This document shows positions 13,172 to 22,397 of a DNA stretch of 64,000 nucleotides, in pieces (within the stretch, counting starts at the first letter, position 1; the number at the start of each line of letters is the position of its first letter). The translations under genes were made by a program, and so were the position numbers. This DNA is from Moorella thermoacetica (GTDB lineage: Bacteria > Bacillota > DSM-521 > Neomoorellales > Neomoorellaceae). Location: NCBI RefSeq assembly GCF_001267405.1, contig NZ_CP012369.1:2460402-2524401 (forward strand), written 5' to 3'. Below the pieces are notes generated by a model. That model was given only the letters and a program-made list of their open reading frames with translations, had not been told where the DNA came from and made no database searches.

Positions 13172-16100
13172 TTATTCTTCGTCGCCATAGGCCTCGTCAG
13201 GTACTACCAGGTCATCATTCAAGTCGGCATCGAGTTCCAGTTCCGAGGGATCCAGGTCGGCCGGATCAAAATCTTCGTCCGCCTCCGCCTCTTTATCTTC
13301 CTCATTCCCGCCTTCGGACTCAGGCGCCGTATTCGGCTGGCCATGGACATCCAGTCCCAGTTCCTGGGCGGATTCGGACACATCGTCATCGTCCTCTTTA
13401 ATCTCGATTTCTTCGTTTTCCTCGGAGAGGACCTTGACGTCCAGGCCCAGGCTCTGGAGTTCCTTGATCAGGACCTTGAAGGATTCCGGGACTCCCGGCT
13501 CGGGTACGTTTTCGCCCTTGACAATGGCTTCGTAGGTCTTGACCCGGCCGACGACGTCATCGGACTTCACAGTTAAAATCTCCTGGAGGGTATAGGCAGC
13601 GCCATAGGCCTCCAGAGCCCAGACTTCCATTTCGCCGAAGCGCTGGCCACCGAACTGGGCCTTGCCGCCCAGGGGTTGCTGGGTGACCAGGGAGTAAGGA
13701 CCGGTGGACCGGGCGTGAATCTTATCATCAACCAGGTGGGCGAGCTTGAGCATATACATATATCCCACTGTAATGGGCCGGTCAAATGGTTCCCCGGTGC
13801 GACCGTCATAGAGGATGGTTTTGCCGTCTTCGGGCAGGCCGGCCTTACGGAACGCTTCTTTGATCTCCTCTTCCGTCGCCCCGTCGAAAACGGGGGTGGC
13901 CACGGTAATCCCCAGAGCCCGGGCTGCCCGGCCCAGGTGGGTCTCCAGGATCTGGCCCAGGTTCATACGTGAGGGCACACCCAGGGGGTTCAGGACAATC
14001 TCGATGGGCGTACCATCGGGGAGGAAGGGCATATCCTCTTCCGGCAGGATGCGCGAAATAACTCCCTTGTTGCCGTGACGGCCGGCCATCTTGTCGCCCA
14101 CGGATATCTTGCGTTTCTGGGCGATGTAGACCCGCACCAGTTCATTGACTCCTGGTGCGAGTTCGTCCCCATTTTCCCGGGAGAATACCTTGACGTCAAC
14201 GACAATACCGGATTCTCCGTGGGGGACCCGCAGGGAAGTATCCCTTACCTTCCTGGCCTTCTCGCCGAAGATCGCCCGCAAGAGGCGTTCCTCGGCCGTC
14301 AGCTCCGTTTCGCCCTTGGGGGTAACCTTGCCGACCAGGATGTCTCCCGGCCGCACTTCGGCGCCAATGCGGATAATGCCCCGCTCATCCAGGTCCTTTA
14401 AAACATCCTCGCTCACATTGGGAATGTCCCGGGTGATTTCTTCCGGTCCCAGCTTGGTGTCACGGGCGTCGCATTCGTACTCTTCAATATGAATGGAAGT
14501 GAAGATATCGTCTTTGACCAGTTTCTCGCTGATCAGGATGGCGTCTTCATAGTTATAGCCCTCCCACGTCATGAAGGCAACCAGGATGTTGCGGCCCAGG
14601 GCCAGTTCGCCCTGGTCAGTGGAAGGACCGTCGGCAATGGTCTGGCCGGCACTGACCCGCTCACCCTTGCGGACAATTGGTTTCTGGTTGATGCAGGTGC
14701 CCTGGTTGGAATGAACAAACTTCTGCAGGCGGTAGGTTTCCAAATGGCCGTTGTCGGTACGGATGACAATCTCGCGGGCAGTGACCCTTTCTACCACGCC
14801 GTTATTCCGGGCTAAAACTACAGTGCCGGAATCGCGTGCTGCCCGCCATTCCATCCCCGTCCCCACTATAGGTGCTTCTGTTCTCAGGAGGGGGACGGCC
14901 TGGCGCTGCATGTTAGCCCCCATCAGGGCCCGGTTGGCATCATCATGTTCCAGGAAGGGGATCAGGGCCGTAGCTACACTGACCATCTGCTTGGGCGAGA
15001 CGTCCATGTAATCCACCTGGCTGGCCGGGACCACCAGGATTTCACCGCCATGGCGGGCATTGACCCTTTTCTCCAGGAAGTGGCCCTCTTCATCCAGGGG
15101 GGCATTGGCCTGAGCTATGAAATACTTGTCCTCTTCATCGGCAGTCAGGTAATCAACCTGATTGGTAACAATCCCCTTTTCCTTGTCTACCCGCCGGTAA
15201 GGGGTCTCAATAAAACCGAATTCGTTGATCCGGGCATAGGTACTAAGAGAGCCGATTAGCCCGATATTTGGCCCTTCAGGGGTCTCAATGGGACACATGC
15301 GCCCATAGTGGGAGGTATGGACGTCCCGGACCTCGAAACCGGCCCGTTCCCGGGAAAGACCCCCCGGTCCCAGGGCCGACAGCCGTCGTTTGTGGGTCAA
15401 TTCCGCCAGGGGGTTAGTCTGATCCATGAATTGGGAGAGCTGGCTGGACCCAAAAAACTCTTTAATGGCCGCCACTACCGGGCGAATGTTGATTAAAACC
15501 TGGGGTGTGATAACGTCAACATCCTGGATGGTCATCCGTTCGCGTACCACTCGTTCCATCCGCGCCAGACCGATACGAAACTGGTTCTGTAAGAGTTCTC
15601 CGACCGAACGCAGGCGCCGGTTACCCAGGTGGTCGATATCATCGGGTTTTACCTCGCCATCCATGAGGCGAAGGAGATATTTGATGGTATAGATAATGTC
15701 CTCTTTGGTTAAGGTGCGGATGTACTCTTCCCGACCGTCAACCTCCCGGGTCAGGATGCCGTGATTAAATTTCTTGTGGAGCTTATAGCGGCCGACATTG
15801 CCCAGATCATAACGTCTGGGGTCAAAGAAGAGGGATTCCAGCAAGTTTCTGGCGCTGTCCACCGTCGGCGGTTCACCTGGCCGCAGGCGTTTATAGATTT
15901 CAACCAGGGCCTCTTCTTCAGATTCCGTGTTATCCTTTTCCAGGGTGTTCTGGATACGGCCGTCGTAATCAAAAAGCTCAAGAATTCGGGCATTGGTGTT
16001 GTAGCCCAGGGCACGGAGGAGGATTGTTACCGGTATTTTACGGGTACGATCAATGCGGACATAAATGCTCTCCGTATTATCGGTTTCAAACTCCAGCCAG

Positions 16101-16597
16101 GCGCCCCGGTTGGGGATCACCGTGGCTCCGTAAACCTTGGTTCCGCTGGCATCAATACCTTCAGCATAATAGGCACCCGGCGAACGGACCAGTTGGCTGA
16201 CAATAACCCTCTCGGCGCCATTGATGATAAAGGTGCCCTTATCGGTCATCAGGGGGAAATCCCCCATGAAGACCTCCTGTTCCTTAACCTCGCCGGTTTC
16301 TCTGTTAATCAAGCGTACCTTGACCCGCAGGGGGGCAGCGTAGGTCATATCCCGCTCTTTGCATTCGTCCTCTGAATACTTGGGCTCGCCCAGGGAATAA
16401 TCTACAAATTGCAGAATCAGGTTGCCGGTGAAGTCCTGAATAGGCGAGATATCGTGAAAGAGCTCCCGCAGTCCAGTATCAATAAACCACTGATAGGAGT
16501 TACGCTGGATTTCAATAAGGTTTGGTAACTCCAGGGTCTCTTTGATCTTGGCAAAGGTCCACCGTTCCCTGGCCCCAACCTTGACTGGATAAGCCAA
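13172..16597 (-). CDS. rpoB: DNA-directed RNA polymerase beta subunit
   Basis: RpoB forms the active-site cleft of RNA polymerase with beta'. The 1141-residue protein starts at a TTG (GGGGGG ribosome-binding site, nine-base spacing). The rifampicin-region motif [20 protein letters not shown] is intact, with no obvious resistance substitution. The last 85 or so residues (about 1057-1141) form a strongly acidic tail rich in Asp and Glu. A sigma-A-like promoter lies about 140 bases upstream. Confidence 0.99.
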   Translation of the reverse strand: MAYPVKVGARERWTFAKIKETLELPNLIEIQRNSYQWFIDTGLRELFHDISPIQDFTGNLILQFVDYSLGEPKYSEDECKERDMTYAAPLRVKVRLINRETGEVKEQEVFMGDFPLMTDKGTFIINGAERVIVSQLVRSPGAYYAEGIDASGTKVYGATVIPNRGAWLEFETDNTESIYVRIDRTRKIPVTILLRALGYNTNARILELFDYDGRIQNTLEKDNTESEEEALVEIYKRLRPGEPPTVDSARNLLESLFFDPRRYDLGNVGRYKLHKKFNHGILTREVDGREEYIRTLTKEDIIYTIKYLLRLMDGEVKPDDIDHLGNRRLRSVGELLQNQFRIGLARMERVVRERMTIQDVDVITPQVLINIRPVVAAIKEFFGSSQLSQFMDQTNPLAELTHKRRLSALGPGGLSRERAGFEVRDVHTSHYGRMCPIETPEGPNIGLIGSLSTYARINEFGFIETPYRRVDKEKGIVTNQVDYLTADEEDKYFIAQANAPLDEEGHFLEKRVNARHGGEILVVPASQVDYMDVSPKQMVSVATALIPFLEHDDANRALMGANMQRQAVPLLRTEAPIVGTGMEWRAARDSGTVVLARNNGVVERVTAREIVIRTDNGHLETYRLQKFVHSNQGTCINQKPIVRKGERVSAGQTIADGPSTDQGELALGRNILVAFMTWEGYNYEDAILISEKLVKDDIFTSIHIEEYECDARDTKLGPEEITRDIPNVSEDVLKDLDERGIIRIGAEVRPGDILVGKVTPKGETELTAEERLLRAIFGEKARKVRDTSLRVPHGESGIVVDVKVFSRENGDELAPGVNELVRVYIAQKRKISVGDKMAGRHGNKGVISRILPEEDMPFLPDGTPIEIVLNPLGVPSRMNLGQILETHLGRAARALGITVATPVFDGATEEEIKEAFRKAGLPEDGKTILYDGRTGEPFDRPITVGYMYMLKLAHLVDDKIHARSTGPYSLVTQQPLGGKAQFGGQRFGEMEVWALEAYGAAYTLQEILTVKSDDVVGRVKTYEAIVKGENVPEPGVPESFKVLIKELQSLGLDVKVLSEENEEIEIKEDDDDVSESAQELGLDVHGQPNTAPESEGGNEEDKEAEADEDFDPADLDPSELELDADLNDDLVVPDEAYGDEE

Positions 16598-16734
16598 AGT
16601 TCAAGTCCCCCCCACAAGAAATTCAAAAGCAAGGCACTAAAAAACCTCGCTTTTGTCATCTAAAATTCCTGCTACCTATTATTTCCGTATGAGGTAATAC
16701 TTAATCCTCTGCCCACAATTAATGGCATTTTATT

Positions 16735-16763
16735 ATGCTAGCACAAGGGGTGATAAATGTCAA
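16735..16763 (-). promoter_or_regulatory. Sigma-A-type promoter for rpoBC
   Basis: On the minus strand a perfect -35 TTGACA (16758-16763) is followed after 17 bases by TAGCAT (16735-16740). It sits between the rplJL terminator and rpoB, with an AT-rich 5' leader of about 130 bases. The -10 matches the consensus at only four of six positions. Confidence 0.65.
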
Positions 16764-16775
16764 GGAAAATTGCGG

Positions 16776-16815
16776 GCAAAAAATGATAAGCCGGGGAACC
16801 CAGGGTTCCCCGGCT
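16776..16815 (-). terminator. Intrinsic terminator downstream of rplL
   Basis: A long GC-rich hairpin (AGCCGGGGAACC paired with GGTTCCCCGGCT, 16790-16815) is followed on the minus strand by TATCATTTTTT. It lies 11 bases after the rplL stop and ends the rplJL unit or reduces readthrough into rpoBC. Confidence 0.85.
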
Positions 16816-16825
16816 GCCAGCCCGA

Positions 16826-17206
16826 CTATTTAATCTCGACGGTGGCGCCGGCCTCTTCGAGTTTGGCCTTGATGCTCTCAGCTTCCTCTTTGCTGACCTT
16901 TTCTTTAACCGGCTTGGGTGCTTCGTCGACCAGGGCCTTCGCCTCTTTTAGCCCCAGTGCGGTAATCTCCCGGACGACTTTGATAACGTTGATCTTCTTG
17001 TCACCGGCTTCCTTCAAGATGACGTCGAACTCGGTTTGCTCTTCAGCCGGTGCTTCAGCCGGGGCGGCGGCACCGGGGGCTACAGCCATGGCCACCGGAG
17101 CGGCGGCGCTGACGCCGAATTCATCCTCCAGGGCTTTCACCAGCTCAGACAATTCCAGAACCGTCAATCCTTTTACGGCTTCAATGATTTCCTGTACTTT
17201 GCTCAT
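16826..17206 (-). CDS. rplL: 50S ribosomal protein L7/L12
   Basis: L7/L12 forms the flexible stalk that recruits GTPase factors. The 126-residue protein has the N-terminal dimerisation helix, an Ala/Pro/Glu-rich hinge (about residues 35-57) and the C-terminal globular domain, with [21 protein letters not shown] and a final VEIK. It follows rplJ by about 20 bases. Confidence 0.98.
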   Translation of the reverse strand: MSKVQEIIEAVKGLTVLELSELVKALEDEFGVSAAAPVAMAVAPGAAAPAEAPAEEQTEFDVILKEAGDKKINVIKVVREITALGLKEAKALVDEAPKPVKEKVSKEEAESIKAKLEEAGATVEIK

Positions 17207-17226
17207 GATGTAAATTCCTCCTTATG

Positions 17227-17757
17227 TTAAGCTACTGCTTCCTTTTGCTTGCGGATGGCTTCGAGGGCGTAGACCAGGTTGCGCATGTTACCAGCCAGGA
17301 CATTGACCAGGCCGGACAGGGGCGCCTGGAAACCGCCTACCATTTTAGCCAGGAGCTCCTCGCGGGACGGCAGGTCGGAAAGGGCCTTGATCTCGTTGAT
17401 GCCAATAATTTTGCCCTGCAATACACCGACCTTGATCTGGAAAGTCTTGCTGTTGCGCACTACCTCATTCAATATTTTCGCAGGGGCCACAGGATCAGTA
17501 GCGCTGAAGGCTATCGCTGTTGGACCCTGGAGGTGAGGTTCGAGGCCATCCAGGCCAAGTTCTCGGGCCGCCCGGGCCGTCAGGGTGTTCTTTACTACCT
17601 TGAACTCTACTCCGGCCTCCCGCAATTGCCGGCGGAGTTTAGTCATCTCCGCTACATTTAGTCCCCGGTAATCAGCCAAGATGGAAAGAATAGAGGTTCC
17701 CAATTTATCTTTTATCTCCTGCGTAGCTGCCACCTTGGCCTCACGTTGCTTATTCAT
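17227..17757 (-). CDS. rplJ: 50S ribosomal protein L10
   Basis: L10 anchors the L7/L12 stalk dimers to 23S rRNA. The 176-residue protein has the segment [21 protein letters not shown] near the N-terminus and a C-terminal helix that binds L7/L12. It is directly preceded by an L10-leader RNA and a terminator-like stem, so the L10-L7/L12 complex probably controls its own expression. Confidence 0.98.
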
Positions 17758-17759
17758 TT

Positions 17760-17893
17760 AGTCACCTCCTGTCTGCTTAAAAAGTTAAAGCCCCCGCAGA
17801 CAGGCGAGGGCAATAGCTGACTAACCGTTTAGACGGTTAACTTTTTTACCTCGGCAGGCAAATTTAAGCCGATGGCACCTGCTGTCTACGGCA
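17760..17893 (-). promoter_or_regulatory. L10 ribosomal-protein leader RNA with attenuator
   Basis: The minus-strand leader of rplJ contains the L10-leader pattern: GTAGACAGCAGGTGCC, then a CTTAAATTTGCCTGCCGAGGT element that pairs back with the 5' part. It is followed by a 7-bp stem (CCCTCGC with GCGGGGG) and an interrupted U-run just before the rplJ ribosome-binding site. The family binds the L10-L7/L12 complex as feedback control. Recognition is by eye. Confidence 0.85.
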
Positions 17894-17919
17894 AACCAAT
17901 ATTTAGTTAACTGGTATAT

Positions 17920-18615
17920 TTATTTAACAGCCCGCAAGGGATTGACCCTGATTCCCGGTCCCATGGTAGTGGCCAGGCTGACGCTCTTTAAATACTGACC
18001 CTTGGCCGTGGCCGGTTTGGCCCTTAAAAGGGCGTCCATCAAGGCCTGAAAGTTTTCTTTTAATTTGCTGGCTTCAAAGCTGGCCTTACCGATTGGGGCA
18101 TGGATAATGGCTGTCTTATCAACCCGGAATTCGATTTTACCTGCTTTCACTTCTTTGACAGCCCGGGCTATATCCATGGTAACTGTGCCTGCCTTGGGGT
18201 TGGGCATTAAACCCCGGGGGCCCAGGATGCGGCCCAGTCTACCGACCAGGCCCATCATATCCGGAGTGGCGATGGCGACATCAAAGTCCAGCCAGCCCCC
18301 CTGGATCTTTTCTACCAGGTCTTCAGCGCCGACAAAGTCAGCCCCGGCCTCTTCTGCTTCTTTTGCCTTATCGCCCTTGGCAAAAACCAGGACGCGCCGG
18401 GTCTTCCCGGTACCGTTGGGCAGGACCACCGTACCCCGTACCTGCTGATCGGCGTGGCGGGGGTCGACGCCAAGTTTTACCGCCACTTCTACCGTTTCAT
18501 CGAATTTGGCGCTGGCTGTTTTTTTCAGGAGTTCAATAGCCTCATCTGGCTCGTAGAGTTCCTGTCGGGAAACCAGTTTGCTAACTTCTCGATATCTCTT
18601 ACCGTGCTTGGGCAT
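17920..18615 (-). CDS. rplA: 50S ribosomal protein L1
   Basis: L1 forms the mobile stalk that moves E-site tRNA and is a translational repressor of its own operon in many bacteria. The 231-residue protein has the family signature [21 protein letters not shown] (about 123-143). It follows rplK by 53 bases. The spacing before the rplJ leader suggests two sub-operons, rplKA and rplJL. Confidence 0.98.
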   Translation of the reverse strand: MPKHGKRYREVSKLVSRQELYEPDEAIELLKKTASAKFDETVEVAVKLGVDPRHADQQVRGTVVLPNGTGKTRRVLVFAKGDKAKEAEEAGADFVGAEDLVEKIQGGWLDFDVAIATPDMMGLVGRLGRILGPRGLMPNPKAGTVTMDIARAVKEVKAGKIEFRVDKTAIIHAPIGKASFEASKLKENFQALMDALLRAKPATAKGQYLKSVSLATTMGPGIRVNPLRAVK

Positions 18616-18668
18616 ATACTATTCCTCCTTGTGGTACTAGCGGATTGCTCCTCCCACCGGGTTAAAGG

Positions 18669-19094
18669 TCAGGCCTCTACTTCCACGCCCATGCTCCGGG
18701 CAGTTCCCTCAATCATGCGCATGGCAGCCTCAATACTGGCAGCATTGAGGTCTTTCATTTTCATCTCGGCAATTTCCCGGATTTTCTCCCGAGAAACCTT
18801 GCCCACCTTCTTGCGATTGGGCTCGCCCGAGGCCGTCTCTATACCCAGGGCTTTTTTCAGCAAAACGGCTGCTGGCGGCGTTTTAGTGATAAATGTAAAG
18901 GAACGATCCTCATAAACGGTGATTTCTACCGGGATAATCAGACCAGCCTGGGAAGCCGTCCGGTCGTTAAACTCCTTTACAAAGGCCATAATATTAACCC
19001 CGTGCTGGCCCAGGGCCGGGCCCACCGGTGGGGCTGGCGTTGCTTTGCCTGCCGGTACTTGCAATTTGACTATAGCTGCTACTTTCTTGGCCAT
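18669..19094 (-). CDS. rplK: 50S ribosomal protein L11
   Basis: L11 with its 23S rRNA partner forms the GTPase-associated centre and the thiostrepton site, and is needed for RelA-type stringent sensing. The 141-residue protein contains [20 protein letters not shown] near the N-terminus and the C-terminal [17 protein letters not shown]. It follows nusG by about 18 bases. Confidence 0.98.
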   Translation of the reverse strand: MAKKVAAIVKLQVPAGKATPAPPVGPALGQHGVNIMAFVKEFNDRTASQAGLIIPVEITVYEDRSFTFITKTPPAAVLLKKALGIETASGEPNRKKVGKVSREKIREIAEMKMKDLNAASIEAAMRMIEGTARSMGVEVEA

Positions 19095-19111
19095 CTTTCA
19101 CCACCTCCCTG

Positions 19112-19639
19112 CTAGCCTATTTTTTCAATCTGGTTAAAATCCAGCTCAATGGGCGTCTCGCGGCCGAACATGGATACCAGGACCCTTAATTTGCCTTTAT
19201 CAGGCATAATTTCTTCTATCGAACCAATGAAATTTTCAAAGGGCCCGCTAGTCACCCTGACGTTTTCGCCAACAGTAACGTCAATACGTGGCCGCGGTTC
19301 CTCAACGCCCATCTGCTGTAAAATCTGGTCGACTTCTTCTTCGCGCAAGGGTATGGGTTTATTACCCGTACCCACAAAACCGGTAACCCCGGGTGTGTTA
19401 CGAACCACATACCAGGAGGCATCCGTTAAAACCATTTCCACCATGACATAGCCCGGGTAAACCTTGCGCTTGACTATCTTACGCTTGCCGTCCTTGATCT
19501 GGACCTCGTCTTCCATGGGCACTACAACCCGGAAGATCTTATCGCCCATATTCATGGACTCAACGCGTTTTTCCAGATTGGCTTTTACTTTATTTTCGTA
19601 GCCAGAATAAGTGTGGATAACATACCAAGCCTTTTCCAT
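19112..19639 (-). CDS. nusG: Transcription termination/antitermination protein NusG
   Basis: NusG binds the RNA polymerase clamp, modulates pausing and links polymerase to ribosomes or Rho. The 175-residue protein has the NGN domain (WYVIHTYSGYENKVKANLEKR) and a C-terminal KOW domain (VRVTSGPFENFIGSIEEI, about 127-144). It lies between secE and rplK as in most bacteria. Confidence 0.98.
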   Translation of the reverse strand: MEKAWYVIHTYSGYENKVKANLEKRVESMNMGDKIFRVVVPMEDEVQIKDGKRKIVKRKVYPGYVMVEMVLTDASWYVVRNTPGVTGFVGTGNKPIPLREEEVDQILQQMGVEEPRPRIDVTVGENVRVTSGPFENFIGSIEEIMPDKGKLRVLVSMFGRETPIELDFNQIEKIG

Positions 19640-19658
19640 GGTATACCTCGTTTAGCCT

Positions 19659-19892
19659 CTAGCGCAGGATCAATTTACCCAGCAGGAAACTAAAGGCCGA
19701 GTCGAATACGGATAATAAAGCGGCCACGATCAGCACCGATACCAACACCACGGTAGTATAGGTTACCAATTCTCGCCGAGTCGGCCAATGGACCTTCTTC
19801 AATTCGGCCCAGGAACCCTTGAGAAATTTGGTAACCCGTTCATTGAAGGCTACCTTGTTTGCGCTCGGTTTAGCCACACTCTTGGTTACCAT
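19659..19892 (-). CDS. secE: Preprotein translocase subunit SecE
   Basis: SecE is the small clamp subunit of the SecYEG channel in the cytoplasmic membrane. The product is 77 residues, with the motif SWAELKKVHWPTRRELVTYTTVVLVSVLIVAALL, an amphipathic helix followed by a single membrane segment. The ATG at 19890-19892 has AGGAG seven bases upstream. An in-frame TTG two codons earlier is too close to that ribosome-binding site. Confidence 0.95.
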   Translation of the reverse strand: MVTKSVAKPSANKVAFNERVTKFLKGSWAELKKVHWPTRRELVTYTTVVLVSVLIVAALLSVFDSAFSFLLGKLILR

Positions 19893-19907
19893 TTGCAAGC
19901 TCCTATC

Positions 19908-20057
19908 TTATTTCGTTTCCTTATGGACCGTATGCCTGCCGCAGAAGCTGCAATACTTCTTCAACTCGATGCGATCGGGATCGTTCTTTTTGTTTTTGGT
20001 GCTTATATAATTACGCCGTTTGCATTCGGTACAGGCTAGGGTAATTCCTACCCGCAT
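19908..20057 (-). CDS. rpmG: 50S ribosomal protein L33
   Basis: L33 is a small large-subunit protein near the E site. The minus strand encodes 49 residues starting [19 protein letters not shown] and ending in a [14 protein letters not shown] pattern. Two CxxC pairs make this the zinc-binding form. The ribosome-binding site GGAGGTG lies eight bases upstream, and the stop is 15 bases from secE. It is the first gene of the rpmG-secE-nusG-rplKA transcript. Confidence 0.96.
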   Translation of the reverse strand: MRVGITLACTECKRRNYISTKNKKNDPDRIELKKYCSFCGRHTVHKETK

Positions 20058-20090
20058 TGCCGGCCACCTCCTCAGAAAGACACTCAAGAT

Positions 20091-20119
20091 AATTTAGCAT
20101 AAATATTAAACCCTGTCAA
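20091..20119 (-). promoter_or_regulatory. Sigma-A promoter for rpmG-secE-nusG-rplKA
   Basis: The minus strand has TTGACA (20114-20119), a 17-base spacer and TAAATT (20091-20096), about 35 bases before the rpmG start. This is a near-consensus housekeeping promoter placed as expected for this operon. Confidence 0.8.
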
Positions 20120-20241
20120 TGTTTGTTTGGTGATTTCCATTTATGATACGGTCTTAAATTATTTTCTACGCGAAGGACGCTTTTCCCTGCTTGTCCGTTC
20201 TATATTATTGCCCCGGACCTGGAAATTAACTCCTCCCGGGG

Positions 20242-20269
20242 TTGCTTCCGGCAGGTAATAGGATATATT
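20242..20269 (+). promoter_or_regulatory. Probable promoter for the DMT transporter gene
   Basis: The plus strand has TTGCTT (20242-20247), a 16-base spacer and TATATT (20264-20269), about 35 bases upstream of the ATG at 20305. The match is reasonable but unproven. Confidence 0.5.
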
Positions 20270-20304
20270 AGAAGGGTAAGTATGTAAAGGAAAGGAAGTA
20301 CGTC

Positions 20305-20658
20305 ATGCCTGTCCTACTTTTGATCCTGCTTTCGGTATTCCTGGGGGCTGTAGCCCAGGTATTGTTCAAAGTCGGGGTCCAGCACCTGGGCCAGTTGGTT
20401 TTTGATTTCCAGGGGCTGGCCCGCCTGGTCTTCAGTCCCTTTGTCCTGTCCGGTCTGATTGCCTTTGCTTCCAGCTTTCTCCTGTGGCTTAAAGTTCTGG
20501 CCGAGGTTCCTTTGAGCTACGCCTACCCCATGGTCAGCTTGGGTTATGTCTTTGTTTTCCTGGCTGCCTGGCTCTTTTTGGGGGAAAGTCTACCACCCTT
20601 GCGGATCATGGGTCTGGCCCTGATTGTGGCCGGCATCCTGGCTATTGCCCGCAGTTAA
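20305..20658 (+). CDS. Small EamA/DMT-superfamily membrane protein
   Basis: This is a 117-residue membrane protein with four predicted membrane segments (about 2-22, 36-60, 68-93 and 97-115). It resembles half-size drug/metabolite transporters such as SMR or ArnE-like flippase subunits (pattern LSYAYPMVSLGYVFVFLAAWLFLGE). Such proteins usually act as dimers, and the substrate cannot be predicted. The ribosome-binding site is AAAGGAAG. It is a lone plus-strand gene facing away from rpmG and is followed by a terminator. Confidence 0.85.
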   Translation: MPVLLLILLSVFLGAVAQVLFKVGVQHLGQLVFDFQGLARLVFSPFVLSGLIAFASSFLLWLKVLAEVPLSYAYPMVSLGYVFVFLAAWLFLGESLPPLRIMGLALIVAGILAIARS

Positions 20659-20665
20659 AAGAGAG

Positions 20666-20692
20666 GGGGCGCCTAACGCGCCCCAGTTTTTT
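20666..20692 (+). terminator. Intrinsic terminator after the DMT transporter
   Basis: A 7-bp GC stem (GGGGCGC with GCGCCCC) with a five-base loop is followed by AGTTTTTT, directly after the stop at 20658. Confidence 0.9.
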
Positions 20693-20696
20693 ATAA

Positions 20697-20774
20697 CTAG
20701 TTACCAAAGAAGAGAAGAATCAATACCAGAAAGAGGATAAAAGCCCAGTTGCCAAAAACAAAGCCGTCTGCCAT
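20697..20774 (-). CDS. Tiny single-pass membrane peptide (25 aa)
   Basis: This is a 25-codon minus-strand frame, MADGFVFGNWAFILFLVLILLFFGN. AAGGGGG lies eight bases before the ATG, and an almost wholly hydrophobic segment follows a short glycine- and aromatic-rich start. Very small YjcZ-type spore peptides have this general form, but I cannot assign it to a family. Convergent with the DMT transporter gene; its stop lies just beyond that gene's terminator. Confidence 0.6.
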   Translation of the reverse strand: MADGFVFGNWAFILFLVLILLFFGN

Positions 20775-20849
20775 TACATGAACCCCCTTTCCGAATCCCC
20801 CCAGGTTTTAGTTTAGTCTATGCTACCGGCCAGTAGTCGGTTACTGGCA

Positions 20850-20872
20850 AAAAAACACCCGGCTGGTACCGG
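20850..20872 (-). terminator. Intrinsic terminator after the 36-aa peptide gene
   Basis: On the minus strand the stem CCCGG/CCGGG (GCCCGGTACCAGCCGGG) is followed by TGTTTTTTTG, immediately after the TAG at 20874-20876. Confidence 0.8.
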
Positions 20873-20873
20873 G

Positions 20874-20984
20874 CTAAATAAAGATTATCAGGCCGATTAG
20901 CAAGAGGAGAAAGAGAAATAAAAGGCCGCCATCGGCAATAATATCCCTTGCCTCAACATCCGGTTGCATCTGCACTTCCGTCAT
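20874..20984 (-). CDS. Tiny single-pass membrane peptide (36 aa)
   Basis: This 36-codon minus-strand frame begins MTEVQMQPDVEARDIIADGG and ends in 16 hydrophobic residues. GGAGGGG stands six bases before the ATG and an intrinsic terminator follows the stop, so it has all the marks of an independently expressed small gene. The acidic N-terminal part plus one membrane helix suggests a membrane-attached regulatory or spore peptide. No family was recognised. Confidence 0.65.
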   Translation of the reverse strand: MTEVQMQPDVEARDIIADGGLLFLFLLLLIGLIIFI

Positions 20985-21103
20985 GGGTATCCCCTCCATT
21001 GCGTAGGATTTGATAAGTAAACCTGACTAGCACTGTTTTTACAACATAGCCATTTAACTGGCTACTGGTATTTTATGTGGCTTTCCCTTCACAAGTTACC
21101 AAA

Positions 21104-21131
21104 TAAAAAATCCCCCGTTCAGGGGGGTGAT
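21104..21131 (-). terminator. Intrinsic terminator after ychF
   Basis: On the minus strand CCCCCCTGAACGGGGG is followed by ATTTTTTATT, ten bases after the ychF stop. Confidence 0.9.
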
Positions 21132-21140
21132 AAAGATTAA

Positions 21141-22214
21141 CTAAACATTAAAGCGGAAGTTGATGATATCGCCGTCCTGCACAATATAATCCTTGCCTTC
21201 CAGGCGCGCCAGACCTTGTTCCTTGACTTTATTCATATTGCCGCACCGCTCCAGGTCGGCAAAGTTAACCACCTCGGCGCGGATAAAGCCTCGCTCGATA
21301 TCGCTATGGATTTTACCGGCCGCCGCCCGGGCGTTGGTGCCGGCCTGGATGGTCCAGGCCCGGACTTCGTCTTCGCCAGCGGTTAAGAAAGAGATTAATC
21401 CCAGGCGGTGGTAAATGGCCCGGGCCAGACGGTCGATGCCCGGTTCGGTAATGCCCATTTCCCGCAGGAAGTCTTCCCTGTCGCCCGGTTCCAGGCGGGC
21501 AATCTCCGCTTCCAGTTCGGCGCAGAGAGTCAATATCGGTAAACCCTTCGGTTGGGCATAGGCCTTGACCTCTTCTTCACCGGCATAATGCCCGGAGCGG
21601 AGCTGGTCTTCATCGATATTGACCACTATGATCATGGGCTTAGTTGTCAAAAAGCCCATATGGCGCAGGGTCTGCCATTCCTCTTCCGTTAGGCCGGCTT
21701 CCAGCAGGGGCTTTTCGGCTTCCAGGGCTTGGCGGCAATGCTCCAGGGCCTCCCGTTCGGCCTGCATTTCCGGCTTGATTTTCTTGCTGGCGGCAATTCG
21801 CTCCAGACGGGTTTCGACCAGTTGCAGATCGGCCAGGAGGAGCTCGGCATTAATAGTCTCCAGGTCCCGCACCGGGTTGAGGTTACCTTCTACGTGGATT
21901 ATACTATCGTTCCGAAAGGCCCGGACTACATGGATCAGGGCGTCTACTTCCCGGACAGCGGCCAGGAAGGCCGCACCGGCCCCCCGGGTCAACCCCGGGA
22001 CATCGATAATCTCCAAGGTGGCGGGGGTAACCTTGCGGGGATGGTAAAGGGCCGCCAGGAAATCCAGGCGGGCATCGGGTATGGGCGCCGTCCGGATGTT
22101 GGTTTTAGTACGGCCGGCAAAGGCCGAGGTTTCCGCCTCAGCCTGGGTTAAAAGGTTAAACAGGGTCGTTTTGCCTACCAGGGGTAAACCAATAATACCA
22201 CAGGTCAGGGGCAA
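21141..22214 (-). CDS. ychF: YchF/OLA1-family nucleotide-binding protein
   Basis: YchF is a conserved P-loop NTPase of the Obg group that usually prefers ATP and associates with ribosomes; it is linked to redox stress control. In the 357-residue protein the P-loop is GLPLVGKTTLF (9-19). The specificity motif NIDE replaces the classical NKxD, as expected for YchF. The C-terminal TGS domain ends ...YIVQDGDIINFRFNV. It is flanked by minus-strand small genes and the permease island. Confidence 0.95.
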   Translation of the reverse strand: MPLTCGIIGLPLVGKTTLFNLLTQAEAETSAFAGRTKTNIRTAPIPDARLDFLAALYHPRKVTPATLEIIDVPGLTRGAGAAFLAAVREVDALIHVVRAFRNDSIIHVEGNLNPVRDLETINAELLLADLQLVETRLERIAASKKIKPEMQAEREALEHCRQALEAEKPLLEAGLTEEEWQTLRHMGFLTTKPMIIVVNIDEDQLRSGHYAGEEEVKAYAQPKGLPILTLCAELEAEIARLEPGDREDFLREMGITEPGIDRLARAIYHRLGLISFLTAGEDEVRAWTIQAGTNARAAAGKIHSDIERGFIRAEVVNFADLERCGNMNKVKEQGLARLEGKDYIVQDGDIINFRFNV

Positions 22215-22337
22215 TTTACTTCACCTCGGCTCAAGTATATCAGTTCAGATAGCAAAAGGGAAGGCCATCTCGGGACACCGGCGAGGCTAATCTAGATTAA
22301 CCAAAAAGAAAGCCCGGCGGACAGCCGAAATTATTCC

Positions 22338-22363
22338 GGAGCCCATAACCGGGAATGAGCCGG
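22338..22363 (-). repeat. Partial copy of the tRNA-Thr 3' end (possible att site)
   Basis: GGAGCCCATAACCGGGA here (22338-22354) is identical to 24342-24358 inside tRNA-Thr. Similarity continues to 24 of 26 positions and covers the acceptor 3' strand and the T arm. The rest of the tRNA is absent or decayed. It is a direct repeat bounding the permease segment and looks like the second attachment site of an element integrated in the tRNA gene. Confidence 0.6.
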
Positions 22364-22397
22364 GATCCCAGGTGGACCTTGATCAAGGGGAACCGGA

